Origin: Actinomycetes bacterium
GTDB taxonomy: Bacteria > Actinomycetota > Acidimicrobiia > IMCC26256 > PALSA-610
Direction: 5' to 3'
DNA: 64,000 nt
Assembly (NCBI GenBank): GCA_025360585.1
Contig: JANYBW010000010.1
Location: forward strand, 78,949 to 142,948
Part shown: positions 6,937-15,825 of the stretch, one piece after another
Layout: every line of letters starts with the position of its first letter
Position numbering within the stretch: the stretch's first letter is position 1
Program-made: the position numbers and the translations under genes
The notes under the pieces: generated by a model
Seen by the model: only the letters and a program-made list of their open reading frames with translations
Database searches by the model: none
Told to the model about the DNA's origin: nothing

Positions 6937-8984
6937 ATTCGTATTCGCATCTGTTATCGCCGGGCCGCATCGGCACCATGGAATTACGCAATCGGATTTT
7001 GATGGCGCCGATGGGCGAAGAACTCGCGGAGCTCGACGGAACGTCAGGCCCCGCGCAGATTTCGTACCTCGAGGCGCGAGCGCGTGGCGGCGCGGCGCTG
7101 GTGACCCTCGGGTCGGTAGCAGTGGCGTGGCCATCGGGCACAGCAAACAAACGACAAAACGGCCTGAACCTTCCAGAGTTTGAGCCCGGAATACGTGCGC
7201 TCGCCGATGCTGCGCATCGCCACGGAGCAAAACTCGCGTTGCAGGTTTCCCACATGGGCAAAGTAGCGCGCAACGACATCATCGACGGACGGCCGATGTG
7301 GGTCCCATCGAAGCCGTCGGCGAGCGGTTTCGATTCGTTACTCATGATGATGACCGCCGATGAAATGCAAAAATCGACCGAAGAAATGATGGGCCCGAAC
7401 GCGAAGGCATCGTTTCACGAAATGACCCACGCGGACATTCTTACGTTGATCGGTTGGTTTGCCGACGCGGTCGAAAACGCTCGAGATTGGGGAGTCGATG
7501 GCATCGAGTTGCATGCCGGGCACGGCTACATCCTCGATGAATTTCTCTCCGGCGCGAGCAACCGCCGCAACGATGAATATGGTGGCGATATCCGCGGCCG
7601 CGCGCGGTTGTTACTTGAAGTGATTGCCGCGATTCGCGAACGGGTCGGAGACGACTATCCGTTGTGGGCGAGGATCAACGCGCTCGAATACTTCACGCAA
7701 GGCGCGAATACGTTCGATGACGCGCTCGAGCTTGCACCGCTGCTCGAAGCCGCGGGGCTCGACGCGATCCACGTCTCGGCGTACGCTGATTCGAACATTG
7801 CGATTGGCTTCACCGAATCTCACACTGCGCACGAGCCTGGCAAGCTCGTCGATTTTGCACGCCAGATCAAAGCCGTCGTCGGCATTCCCATCATTGCGGT
7901 GGGTCGGATTGAACCCGCAGTCGGCGATGCATTGATGAGCGAGGGCGCAGTCGATTTCATCGCAATGGGCCGCAAACTCCTTGCCGACCCTGAGCTCCCC
8001 AACAAACTTGCAGCAGAAACGGCGCTGGATAGCGCGTCGGATGTTCGGCCGTGCATGTATCACTATCGCTGCATTGGCAATATCTTCACCCGCGAAGGCG
8101 TCCGTTGCGCGTCGAACCCTTTCGTTGGTCGCGAATCGGAAATGCGCATGGATGCGGCTGTTGTGTCGAAACGCATCGCGATCATTGGTGGCGGGCCCGC
8201 AGGCATGGAAACGGCTCGCATATCTGCGCTGCGCGGCCACCGCGTAACGCTCATCGAAGCCCACGAATATCTCGGCGGGCGCCTTGCGTTTGCCGCCGCG
8301 ACCTATGCCCCCAACGCCGACATGCTGGCCTGGCTCACGCGCCAAATCACGCAACTTGATATCGACGTTCGGCTCAGCACCGTCGCGTCCGCGGCGCTCA
8401 TCGAATCACTCTCGCCGGACGTTGTTATCGATGCCACCGGTGGAATCTGGCGTAAGCCGAATATCGGCGGGGCTCAGCTTGACCACGTCCGCGATCTCGC
8501 GAGCTTGCGCGGCTGGACGATTGATGGCGAACCGCTGACATCCGAAGTCTCGGCCAACATCGTGATCATCGGTGGTGGACGCGCGGGCTGTGGATTTGCG
8601 CATTTGGCGCGCACCCAAGGCCACCGCGTGACTGTCATGGAGGAATCGCAAGTTTTCGCGCCACAGTTCGGTATGCCCGGCCGTTGGCGCCACGTTCACG
8701 AACTCCTCGAATCTGGAGTTGCGTTGAAACGCGGTGCCCGCGCAACCGAAATCACACCGACGTCAGTGCGCTACTCCGACGCTGAAGGCGATCATGAAGC
8801 CCCTGCGAACGTTGTCATCACAGTGCCAACCGTCGAGGCAAACCCAGGCATCGCGGCAGCATTCGACACGAGAAACCAAACAACGGCGCTGCCGTTCGAA
8901 CTTCATCGAGTCGGCGACTGCACGGGACCCCGATTTCTCGAAGGTTCCCTCCTCGACGCCACGCAACTCGCCATCATCCTCTAA
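6933..8984 (+). CDS. FMN/FAD iron-sulfur oxidoreductase of the 2,4-dienoyl-CoA reductase / trimethylamine dehydrogenase family
   Basis: A 683-residue three-part flavoenzyme. Residues 1 to about 350 form an old-yellow-enzyme TIM barrel (LRNRILMAPMG; GIELHAGHGYILDEFLSGASN). An iron-sulfur ligand region follows at residues 374-392. Two dinucleotide-binding segments then appear (IAIIGGGPAGMETARIS and IVIIGGGRAGCGFAH). In relatives the Fe-S motif is C-x2-C-x2-C-x11-C; here it reads C374, H377, C380, C392, so the second cysteine is a histidine. The start overlaps the preceding dehydrogenase stop (ATGA). Such enzymes reduce enoyl or dienone double bonds or oxidise amines; the exact substrate is not predictable. 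Confidence 0.88.
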   Translation: MNSYSHLLSPGRIGTMELRNRILMAPMGEELAELDGTSGPAQISYLEARARGGAALVTLGSVAVAWPSGTANKRQNGLNLPEFEPGIRALADAAHRHGAKLALQVSHMGKVARNDIIDGRPMWVPSKPSASGFDSLLMMMTADEMQKSTEEMMGPNAKASFHEMTHADILTLIGWFADAVENARDWGVDGIELHAGHGYILDEFLSGASNRRNDEYGGDIRGRARLLLEVIAAIRERVGDDYPLWARINALEYFTQGANTFDDALELAPLLEAAGLDAIHVSAYADSNIAIGFTESHTAHEPGKLVDFARQIKAVVGIPIIAVGRIEPAVGDALMSEGAVDFIAMGRKLLADPELPNKLAAETALDSASDVRPCMYHYRCIGNIFTREGVRCASNPFVGRESEMRMDAAVVSKRIAIIGGGPAGMETARISALRGHRVTLIEAHEYLGGRLAFAAATYAPNADMLAWLTRQITQLDIDVRLSTVASAALIESLSPDVVIDATGGIWRKPNIGGAQLDHVRDLASLRGWTIDGEPLTSEVSANIVIIGGGRAGCGFAHLARTQGHRVTVMEESQVFAPQFGMPGRWRHVHELLESGVALKRGARATEITPTSVRYSDAEGDHEAPANVVITVPTVEANPGIAAAFDTRNQTTALPFELHRVGDCTGPRFLEGSLLDATQLAIIL

Positions 8985-8995
8985 AGCTCTGAGGA

Positions 8996-9190
8996 CTACT
9001 GGCCGCCTTTTTGGACGTAGCTGCGCACGAACTCTTCGGCGTTGCTTTCCAGCACCGAATCGATCTCGTCGAGCAAATCGTCGAGTTCTTCTTTGATCTT
9101 TTCGCCCTGTTTGGTTGGGGCCGTCACTTCGTCGACGGTCTCTTCGCGCGCTTGAGGCGCTGGTTTCTGTTTGCGTTCACGTTCGGGCAT
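8996..9190 (-). CDS. pup: prokaryotic ubiquitin-like protein Pup
   Basis: A 64-residue, highly charged small protein ending in GGQ. Pup is covalently attached to lysines of target proteins as a degradation or regulatory tag; a C-terminal Gln must first be deamidated to Glu by Dop, which fits the neighbouring dop gene. The central coiled-coil region [30 protein letters not shown] is the part that binds the ATPase Arc. A strong ribosome-binding site (GGAGGAGG) precedes the ATG. The gene follows dop by 52 bp. In many actinobacteria the proteasome genes prcB and prcA come next; here the adjacent gene is an unrelated convergent oxidoreductase. Confidence 0.97.
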   Translation of the reverse strand: MPERERKQKPAPQAREETVDEVTAPTKQGEKIKEELDDLLDEIDSVLESNAEEFVRSYVQKGGQ

Positions 9191-9242
9191 CGCTGACCTC
9201 CTCCGTCGTCGAGAGTCGTTCCGTTCCTATCGGCAGATCACC

Positions 9243-10730
9243 CTAGGACTGCAGCCGTTCTACCAGTTGTCGTGGGGTCGAACACTCGTTAAAGAGCGCT
9301 TCGGTGTGAATTTTTGTACCCCGCAGCGGCTCCATCATCGGGATTCGTCGCAATGGGTCGGAGCCAACGTCGAGAATCACGCTGTCCCAGTTGGCCGCAA
9401 CGACCGAATCGGGCCAAAGCTCCAACAGCCGACCACGGAAGTACGCCCTGGTCGTAGGGGGCGGCTCGACCATTGCGGCCACCACATCGTCTTCGTCGAG
9501 CAGCCGTTCGATCTTGCCGCTGCGCACGAGTTTTTCGTAGATCGACTTTTCGGGCCGAACGTCGTGATACTGCAAATCCAGCAGCGCCAGTTTGGCATCG
9601 GTCCATGGCAAATTGTCTCGTTCGCGATAACCCTGCAACAGCCGATACTTCGTAACCCAATCAAGCACGCCGTCGAGTTGCATCGGATCGGTTTCCAACG
9701 CGCTGAGGACTCGTTCCCATTGCGTGAGTACTTGCTCGCCAACTTCTTCGCCGCCGTGCGATTCATGGCCGCGTTCATCCGCATATTTGCGAGCAAGCCG
9801 GTAGAACTCCCATTGCAGTTCCAACGCAGTTGCCGACGTTCCGTCGGCAAGGCCAAGTACGGCCTTCAACGAAGGATCATGCGAGACGGTCCGCATATAC
9901 GGAACCGGTGACGACAACCGAAAATCACGATCAATGAAATCGTCTTCGATCATGTTGAGCACGATCGCGGTGGTACCAACCTTCAGAAACGTACTGATTT
10001 CGCAGAGATTCGCGTCGCCGACGATCACGTGTAGACGCCGGTACTTCAGCGGATCGCAATGCGGTTCATCGCGAGTGTTCACGATCGGCCGCTTCAACGT
10101 GGTTTCTAATCCAACTTCTTCTTCGAAGAAATCAGCACGTTGCGAAATTTGGAAACCACACTTTTCCGCACCGTTTTCGGAACCGACTTTGCCGGCACCA
10201 CAAAAGATTTGCCGAGTCACAAACCATGGCGTGATGTTGCGCACGATCGACCCGAACGAGATGTTGCGATCCACGAGATAGTTCTCGTGGGTGCCGTAGC
10301 TATTGCCTTTGCCATCGGAATTGTTTTTGTAGGTAACGACCTCTTGGCCCTGTGGAATCAGGTTGCGTGCCGCGATCATCGAGCGCGCAAGGATGCGCTC
10401 GCCGGCTTTGTCGTACAAAGTGCACTGCAACGCGTCGCTGCATTCCGGTGCCGAATACTCAGGATGCGCGTGATCAACGTAATAGCGGGCACCGTTGGTG
10501 AGCACCGCATTCACGAGATGGGTTTCGATCTCCGGGGGCTGCGCGCCGTCGCGAGCAAAACCTCGCGCATCGCTGCCCGGATGTTCGTCGTCGAAATCCC
10601 AGCCGATCTTTTTCTGATCCACAAACGCGTTGATGAGCAGGCTCGATGCCAAAACGTGGTTGAGGTCCGCGGTGCCGCGCAGTACGACGCCGTATTCGGT
10701 TTCGATACCAATGATCTTGGGAAGGGCCAC
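9243..10730 (-). CDS. dop: Pup deamidase/depupylase Dop
   Basis: A 495-residue carboxylate-amine-ligase-fold enzyme that deamidates the C-terminal Gln of Pup and removes Pup from tagged proteins. Seen in sequence: the N-terminal GIETEYGVV motif; the segment WDFDDEHPGSDARGF, specific to Dop over the ligase PafA; TNGARYYVDHAHPEYSAPE, whose Asp corresponds to the known catalytic Asp; YKNNSDGKGNSYGTHENY; and QRADFFEEEVGLETT. Translation starts at GTG (10730). It sits between arc and pup. The ligase PafA is not in this window. Confidence 0.96.
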   Translation of the reverse strand: MALPKIIGIETEYGVVLRGTADLNHVLASSLLINAFVDQKKIGWDFDDEHPGSDARGFARDGAQPPEIETHLVNAVLTNGARYYVDHAHPEYSAPECSDALQCTLYDKAGERILARSMIAARNLIPQGQEVVTYKNNSDGKGNSYGTHENYLVDRNISFGSIVRNITPWFVTRQIFCGAGKVGSENGAEKCGFQISQRADFFEEEVGLETTLKRPIVNTRDEPHCDPLKYRRLHVIVGDANLCEISTFLKVGTTAIVLNMIEDDFIDRDFRLSSPVPYMRTVSHDPSLKAVLGLADGTSATALELQWEFYRLARKYADERGHESHGGEEVGEQVLTQWERVLSALETDPMQLDGVLDWVTKYRLLQGYRERDNLPWTDAKLALLDLQYHDVRPEKSIYEKLVRSGKIERLLDEDDVVAAMVEPPPTTRAYFRGRLLELWPDSVVAANWDSVILDVGSDPLRRIPMMEPLRGTKIHTEALFNECSTPRQLVERLQS

Positions 10731-11026
10731 ATCCCGGAGGCTACGTGCCCGTTGCCGATGAAGCCGTGACCCCGCAACGTTGAGGCGATACGCAGGCGAA
10801 CGAACGAGCTCAAGAGATCCCGATTGCGGTGATAGCCGCGTTCGTTTACGCCACCTCGATCGCTACCTCATCGGCTACAGCTCCTCGGCAGCGGCTCCTC
10901 GGCAGCGGCCGGGCGTCATATCACCGCCGAAATGAGCGCGGGCCATCATCGTCGGCAGCGGTATCGGTGTCGAGTATCACGTCAGTTTGCGGATAGCTCC
11001 CCATAGAGCGCCGACGTTACCAACGA
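10731..11026. other. gene-free spacer between dop and arc
   Basis: These 296 bases hold no convincing gene. A 14-bp unit, CTCCTCGGCAGCGG, is repeated exactly twice at 10881-10908. The spacing suggests dop may have its own promoter rather than depend only on read-through from arc, but no clear -35/-10 pair was found. Confidence 0.5.
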
Positions 11027-12778
11027 TTAGAGGTACTGGCCCGTCGTGACTTTTTCGATTTGGCGGCCACCGCGGTGCTCATCGTCTTTGGAAATGATCG
11101 TGCGCACATAGACGATCCGCTCACCCTTTTTCCCTGAGATTTTCGCCCAGTCGTCAGGGTTGGTGGTGTTCGGCAAATCTTCGTGTTCGCGAAATTCCTG
11201 CTTGATCGAATCAAGCAAATCTTGGGTGCAGATCCCGAGCGAGCCGCCCGCGATCTTGCGTTTGATGGAGAGCTTCTTGGCCCGGCGCACAATATTTTCA
11301 ATCATGGCACCCGAAGAAAAGTCTTTGAAAAACAGGATTTCTTTGTCGCCGTTTTGGTAGGTGACTTCGAGGAACTTGTTTTCGTCGCCGGTTTCGTACA
11401 TCGCTTCGACGGCGTCGGCGATCATCGATGTGACCGCCTTTTGGGCATTCCCTCGCGTCTTTTTCAATTCATCTTCCGCGATGGGCAAACCGGCAGTGAG
11501 ATACTGATGGAAGATCTGTTTCGCGGAATCGGCATCCGGGCGTTCGATTTTGATCTTCACGTCCAGCCGACCCGGCCGCAAAATTGCGGGATCAATCAAA
11601 TCTTCACGGTTCGACGCACCAATCACGATCACATTGCGCAGCGCTTCAACCCCATCGATTTCTGCGAGCAGCTGCGGCACGATCGTGGATTCGATATCTG
11701 AAGAAATTCCCGTTCCGCGCGTACGGAACAATGAATCCATCTCATCGAAGAACACGATGACCGGATTGCCTTCTTCACTCTTTTCCCGAGCTCGTTCGAA
11801 GATCAAACGAATTTGGCGTTCGGTTTCACCTACGTACTTATTCAGCAGCTCCGGGCCCTTCACATTGATGAAGTACGAACGAGCCTTGGTGTTGCCCGTC
11901 TTTTCAGCAATACGTTTCGCGAGCGAGTTCGCAACTGCTTTGGCGATCAGCGTCTTGCCGCAGCCTGGCGGGCCGTACAACAAAATGCCTTTGGGGGGCT
12001 GCAGTTCGTGCTCGTGAAAGAGATCCCCGTACAGGTAAGGCAATTCGATCGCGTCTTTGATCATCTCGATTTGATCATCGAGACCACCGACATCGTCGTA
12101 GCTCACGTCGGGAACTTCTTCGAGCACGAGCTCTTCAACTTCGGGCCGCGGAACTTTTTCCACGAGCAAACCGGAACGCGCATCCATCAGAAGGTGATCG
12201 CCTGGGCGAATGTAAACCCCGATCAACGATTCCGCGAGTTCTGCCACGCGTTCTTCATCCGCACGGCCAGTCACCAGCGCGCGGTTACCGTCTTCGAGGA
12301 GCTCTTTGAACGTAACGACTTCACCGTGGCGTTCGCCACCGCGCACGAGCACCACGTTAAGCGATTCATTCAGTACAACTTCGTCGCCGCGCACAATCTC
12401 GTCGCCCGCGATTTCGGGGTGCAGCGAGACACGCATTTTGCGGCCGGCGGAAAACACATCGACAGTACCGTCGTCGTTCGTGTTGAGGAATGTGCCGTAC
12501 GCATTGGGCGGCATCGTGAGCTTGTCGACTTCTTCACGCAGCGCCGCGATGTGATCCCGAGCTTCTCGCAACGTGGCCGAGAGCTTCTCGTTTTGCGACA
12601 TCGCCTGTTGGAGCTGGCCCTTGGTTTCCAGCAGCCGTTCTTCGAGCGTTCGCACCCGTTTCGGGGCATCTTGGAGGCGGCGGCGCAAAACGAGCACTTC
12701 TTCCTCTAAGGCAGCAATCTCTGCCCGCTCATCCGCGGTGAGTCCTGTTGCATCATTCGGGAAGTCTTGCGGCGCCAT
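11027..12778 (-). CDS. arc: proteasome-associated AAA ATPase (Arc/Mpa)
   Basis: A 583-residue AAA ATPase that recognises Pup-tagged proteins, unfolds them and feeds them to the 20S proteasome. In order: an N-terminal coiled coil rich in Leu/Glu/Arg that binds Pup, two OB-like domains ([16 protein letters not shown] onward), the AAA module with Walker A GPPGCGKT near residue 270 and Walker [11 protein letters not shown], and a C-terminal GQYL tail that docks on the proteasome alpha ring. I chose the ATG at 12778 because GGAGG sits five bases upstream; an upstream in-frame ATG at 12790 contains that site. Retention of the docking tail implies that a 20S core is encoded elsewhere in the genome. 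Confidence 0.96.
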   Translation of the reverse strand: MAPQDFPNDATGLTADERAEIAALEEEVLVLRRRLQDAPKRVRTLEERLLETKGQLQQAMSQNEKLSATLREARDHIAALREEVDKLTMPPNAYGTFLNTNDDGTVDVFSAGRKMRVSLHPEIAGDEIVRGDEVVLNESLNVVLVRGGERHGEVVTFKELLEDGNRALVTGRADEERVAELAESLIGVYIRPGDHLLMDARSGLLVEKVPRPEVEELVLEEVPDVSYDDVGGLDDQIEMIKDAIELPYLYGDLFHEHELQPPKGILLYGPPGCGKTLIAKAVANSLAKRIAEKTGNTKARSYFINVKGPELLNKYVGETERQIRLIFERAREKSEEGNPVIVFFDEMDSLFRTRGTGISSDIESTIVPQLLAEIDGVEALRNVIVIGASNREDLIDPAILRPGRLDVKIKIERPDADSAKQIFHQYLTAGLPIAEDELKKTRGNAQKAVTSMIADAVEAMYETGDENKFLEVTYQNGDKEILFFKDFSSGAMIENIVRRAKKLSIKRKIAGGSLGICTQDLLDSIKQEFREHEDLPNTTNPDDWAKISGKKGERIVYVRTIISKDDEHRGGRQIEKVTTGQYL

Positions 12779-13016
12779 CGGAACCTCCATCTTGGTTTTC
12801 GGACCCTATCTCCGGTTCAGAACCAACTCGTGGCATCCGATACGTTGGACAGCGTCGCCAAGTTCCCCGGTGTCTCGGGTAGCTTCACGAGCCTGCTAGA
12901 TAGATGTCTGTAAAGCTTGATCGGCCAGCCGATGAAGGTTTTCAGTATTCGCAACACGATTGTCCCACTAATGCCCACCACCGATATCTCGAATGAGTTA
13001 AAGCGAGGAACGCAGC

Positions 13017-13253
13017 ATGAAGGTCTGGATCGATCAGGATCTATGCACCGGAGACGGACTGTGCGAGGAGATCGCACCTGATGTGTTCACCCTGTTGGAC
13101 GACGGCCTTGCCTACGTCAAAGAAGGCGCCAAGGTTTTCGATAAGCCCGGCGGCGCCGAAGGCCTTGCAAATATTCCCGATGGCCAACTCGACGCGGTGA
13201 TCGAATCCGCCGAGGAATGCCCCGGCGAATGCATCTTCATCGAAGCTGAATAG
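13017..13253 (+). CDS. single-cluster ferredoxin (3Fe-4S-like ligand set)
   Basis: A 78-residue acidic electron carrier. Candidate cluster ligands are C10, C16 and a C-terminal Cys in ECPGEC (C68, C72). The position that holds the second cysteine of [4Fe-4S] ferredoxins is Asp13 (C-x2-D-x2-C), the pattern of [3Fe-4S] or interconvertible ferredoxins that often serve P450s and oxygenases. AGCGAGGAA lies upstream of the ATG. It is divergent from arc; a ferredoxin gene close to the proteasomal ATPase is, as I recall, also found in other actinobacteria. Its redox partner is unknown. Confidence 0.85.
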   Translation: MKVWIDQDLCTGDGLCEEIAPDVFTLLDDGLAYVKEGAKVFDKPGGAEGLANIPDGQLDAVIESAEECPGECIFIEAE

Positions 13254-13305
13254 CACGCTCGCGCGGTCGGCTTTGACGCCGTCAAGCGCAGCCAAAACGA
13301 ACGTT

Positions 13306-13331
13306 CGGCGGCACCCGCATGGGTGCCGCCG
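13306..13331. terminator. bidirectional hairpin terminator
   Basis: CGGCGGCACCC (13306-13316) and GGGTGCCGCCG (13321-13331) form a perfect 11-bp stem with a GCAT loop. It lies between the convergent ferredoxin and carotenoid-oxygenase-like genes and is followed on the plus strand by TTGCGTTTG. Position and strength fit a shared terminator, though the T-tract is poor. Confidence 0.7.
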
Positions 13332-13347
13332 TTGCGTTTGTGCCTCG

Positions 13348-14910
13348 TTACGCCTCCGGCACCCAGATACCGTGGAAACCAAACGGGACCCTTTGCGGAA
13401 GCCGAACCGTTGCTACGGGAGCCTTCGCGATATCCGCGGCGTCCAGGATCAACAACTCGCTGCCATCGGTCGCGGCGTCGTATACGACAGTTAGCACCCA
13501 GCCTTCGTCTTGCCCCGCGGTGGCATTCGCCGGAACGAACACCGCTTCTCCGGCACTTTGCGATGCTGCGAGCTGATGCATTGTGGTGCTTTTGGTCTGG
13601 TGATCGTGTTTGATCACCCCGCCAAAGCCAATTTCCCCACGCGACGATTCGCTGGTCGCGACGGCATAGCTAAACCGGTGTTCTAAACCGGCGCGCCGTG
13701 GGTCGATGCGCGGAAACTCCTGGCCCCGGTCGTCGAGTATTTCATCGGCCACGGAACCGCGATCGAGATCGATCGTCCAGCGATGCAAACTTCCAAGCCC
13801 CTCAGCAACCCCATACCGATCACGATCGAACATCTTCGAATACCGAACGACGTCCATCACAATCGTGTTGCCGCGTTCAAACGCGTTGGCCACATGAAAC
13901 ACGTAACACGGTGGAATATCGATCCAACGGACCTTTTCGCTGCCGGAGCGCGCCAGCACCCCGAGCCGAGCGCCGGCACTCGGCTTCCATGTCGCTGGGA
14001 AGGGATGGTCTGTGAACAAGTTAAGGTCGTACACGACCGGAAGATCCATGAACACAACGTGGTGCTGCGTCACCGCAAAGTCGTGCATCATCACAGGCCG
14101 GGGAATATCGATGTCGACGGTGCGCGTGAGTTTGCCGTGTCGATCAATCGTATGAAACGCGACGTACGGGGGTGCGAGGAAGTTCGCGCCGAAGCACAGC
14201 ATCTCTCCCGAAACGGGATCGATTTTGGGGTGTGCGGTCATGACTGTTTTGAGCGCGCCGTGCATGTCGTAGCGGCCGAGCGTTTCGAGATCGGTTGAAA
14301 TTTCAGTCGGCAACGCCACTTCGTACAGCGCCAGAATCTTTCCTGCGTGCGCGACAAGGCTGGTGTTGGCCGCGCTGCCCGCGGGCGAGACCTCAGCGGG
14401 CTGCCCCAATCGTGCGGGTTCGTGCAGGCTCTTGAGCGCTTGGTCGGTACGGACCCAACGGTTTCGGTACGAAGCCTTGCCCTCGCCCAGCTCGATGCCG
14501 TGCACCATGCCGTCGCCAAGGAACCAGTGATACTTCGCCGGGTTCGGCGCAACGATCGGATTCGGTCCGTTGCGCAAAAGCCGGCCGCGCAGCTCCTTCG
14601 GTATCGTGCCTCGGACAAGCAGGTTGGGAGTGTTCAACTCGCTATGAACGGGGGCGAAATTTCCACGCAGATACGGGTTCGGCGAATCCCGCGGAACTGT
14701 GGGAGATGGCGGCTTCGCAGCGGTAACCCGAGCGCGTTTCGTCGACGCTTGGCCCGCGCCGCCGGACCTAGCCCCGGAGCTGGAGTCCGAGCCGGAGCAA
14801 CCGGCGAGGCTGGCGGAGGCGCTGACCGTGACGCTGGCCGTGAGGCCCGCGCTGAGCACCGCACCGCCGACGAGGAACTGTTTGCGGGAGAGCTCCCGTG
14901 ATTCCGTCAT
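13348..14910 (-). CDS. carotenoid-oxygenase-family (RPE65/CCD) protein, predicted Tat-exported lipoprotein
   Basis: A 520-residue member of the Fe(II) carotenoid cleavage oxygenase family, which splits carotenoids or stilbene-like double bonds. The four iron-binding histidines can be matched to TAHPKID, MHDFAVT, FHVANAF and the C-terminal GFHGIWVPEA. The N-terminus is unusual: SRKQFLVGG resembles a twin-arginine signal, and a lipobox LAGC places a lipidated cysteine at residue 38, followed by a Ser/Gly-rich linker. I infer export in folded form and anchoring outside the membrane. The ATG (14910) sits five bases after a near-consensus -10 box, so the mRNA is probably leaderless. A divergent TetR gene shares its operator. 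Confidence 0.86.
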   Translation of the reverse strand: MTESRELSRKQFLVGGAVLSAGLTASVTVSASASLAGCSGSDSSSGARSGGAGQASTKRARVTAAKPPSPTVPRDSPNPYLRGNFAPVHSELNTPNLLVRGTIPKELRGRLLRNGPNPIVAPNPAKYHWFLGDGMVHGIELGEGKASYRNRWVRTDQALKSLHEPARLGQPAEVSPAGSAANTSLVAHAGKILALYEVALPTEISTDLETLGRYDMHGALKTVMTAHPKIDPVSGEMLCFGANFLAPPYVAFHTIDRHGKLTRTVDIDIPRPVMMHDFAVTQHHVVFMDLPVVYDLNLFTDHPFPATWKPSAGARLGVLARSGSEKVRWIDIPPCYVFHVANAFERGNTIVMDVVRYSKMFDRDRYGVAEGLGSLHRWTIDLDRGSVADEILDDRGQEFPRIDPRRAGLEHRFSYAVATSESSRGEIGFGGVIKHDHQTKSTTMHQLAASQSAGEAVFVPANATAGQDEGWVLTVVYDAATDGSELLILDAADIAKAPVATVRLPQRVPFGFHGIWVPEA

Positions 14911-14945
14911 AACTTAGTATAACTAAGTTAATGTGGTTCTGTCAA
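14910..14945 (-). promoter_or_regulatory. leaderless promoter with an embedded TetR-type operator
   Basis: On the minus strand a TTGACA -35 (14945-14940), an 18-bp spacer and a TATACT -10 (14921-14916) end five bases before the oxygenase ATG. An inverted repeat with perfect 8-bp arms covers the -10: TAACTTAG (14910-14917), a 5-bp centre, and CTAAGTTA (14923-14930). A repressor bound here would block this promoter and probably that of the divergent TetR gene. Confidence 0.72.
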
Positions 14946-14962
14946 GTGGTATTGTGACGTCA

Positions 14963-15658
14963 ATGGAACCAGCCGAAGCGTTATTGCCCTCGAAGCGCAC
15001 TCGGGCGCGCCGCGGCGATGGGGCACGGCTGCGTGAGGAGATCCTTGTAGCCGCCGATCGCCTGCTGCGCGAAACGGGCCAAGAGTCCAACGTTTCGATC
15101 GACGCGATCGCAAAAGCAGTCGGTTGCACTGCCCCGTCGATCTACCTGCATTTCCCCGATCGCCGCACGTTACTCATCGAAGTATGCGAGCGTTATTACG
15201 CACTCTTCGGGGCAACCCTCGATGCCGCAGGAGCGGCCGCCGACGATCCTCTCGAAGCGCTCGCACACCGCGGCGAGGCGTACGTACATTTTGGCTTAGC
15301 GCATCCTGAGCCGTACCGGCTGCTGTTCATGCACGGCCCCAACGACGTTCCCGCAACCCAAGACATCGCGCGGGTGCGCTCAATATCGGCGTTCGATGAT
15401 CAGCTGGGAGCGGTCCAGCGTTGTAAAGATGCGGGGTACTTTCCCGACGGCGACGTCTACGAGATCGCGTGCGCATTGTGGGCATCGGCGCACGGCATCA
15501 CATCGTTGCTTATATCGAAGCCGGGATTTCCGTGGCCACCGCTTGCCGATTTTGTTCGAGCGACGGTGCTGGCGCACGGCCTCGGCCTGATGTCGCACAC
15601 GAGCAGCAACTGTGCGCATTCACTCGACTTGGAGCGCGCGCCGATAGGTGAAAGGTAA
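14963..15658 (+). CDS. TetR-family regulator, divergent from the carotenoid-oxygenase-like gene
   Basis: A 231-residue regulator. The N-terminus is basic (SKRTRARRGDGARLREEIL), followed by the helix-turn-helix with IDAIAKAVGCTAPSIYLHFPDRRTLL. The ligand domain contains HGPNDVPATQD and a C-terminal helix resembling TetR_C domains of actinobacterial regulators (ACALWASAHGITSLLI). I prefer the ATG at 14963; a GTG at 14933 would add ten residues. Divergent placement and the strong palindrome between the genes make it the likely repressor of the exported oxygenase. The ligand is unknown. Confidence 0.88.
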   Translation: MEPAEALLPSKRTRARRGDGARLREEILVAADRLLRETGQESNVSIDAIAKAVGCTAPSIYLHFPDRRTLLIEVCERYYALFGATLDAAGAAADDPLEALAHRGEAYVHFGLAHPEPYRLLFMHGPNDVPATQDIARVRSISAFDDQLGAVQRCKDAGYFPDGDVYEIACALWASAHGITSLLISKPGFPWPPLADFVRATVLAHGLGLMSHTSSNCAHSLDLERAPIGER

Positions 15659-15718
15659 TCCGATGCAAGAATCCTGTTTCCCGCTCTCGTCGCTGCGCTC
15701 CGGGGCCGCTCGGGCCAC

Positions 15719-15777
15719 GGGCGGCGCCACGCTTCGTCGAGATCAGCCGAATCCGTCGCCTTTTGGCGCGCCCTCTT
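15719..15777 (+). repeat. dispersed intergenic element, copy 1 (about 58 bp)
   Basis: This stretch is nearly identical to the reverse complement of 38840-38899. Shared words include CTTCGTCGAGATCAGCC and CGTCGCCTTTTGGCGCGCC; the differences are few, including a one-base indel. It contains a small hairpin CGCC-TTTT-GGCG. Both copies lie between genes. The 167 bp around this copy hold no gene. It looks like a REP-like or short nonautonomous element. Confidence 0.75.
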
Positions 15778-15825
15778 GGAACGCGACGATCACGCAGAAC
15801 CATGAATGCACCTCGGCGCGCGTTC

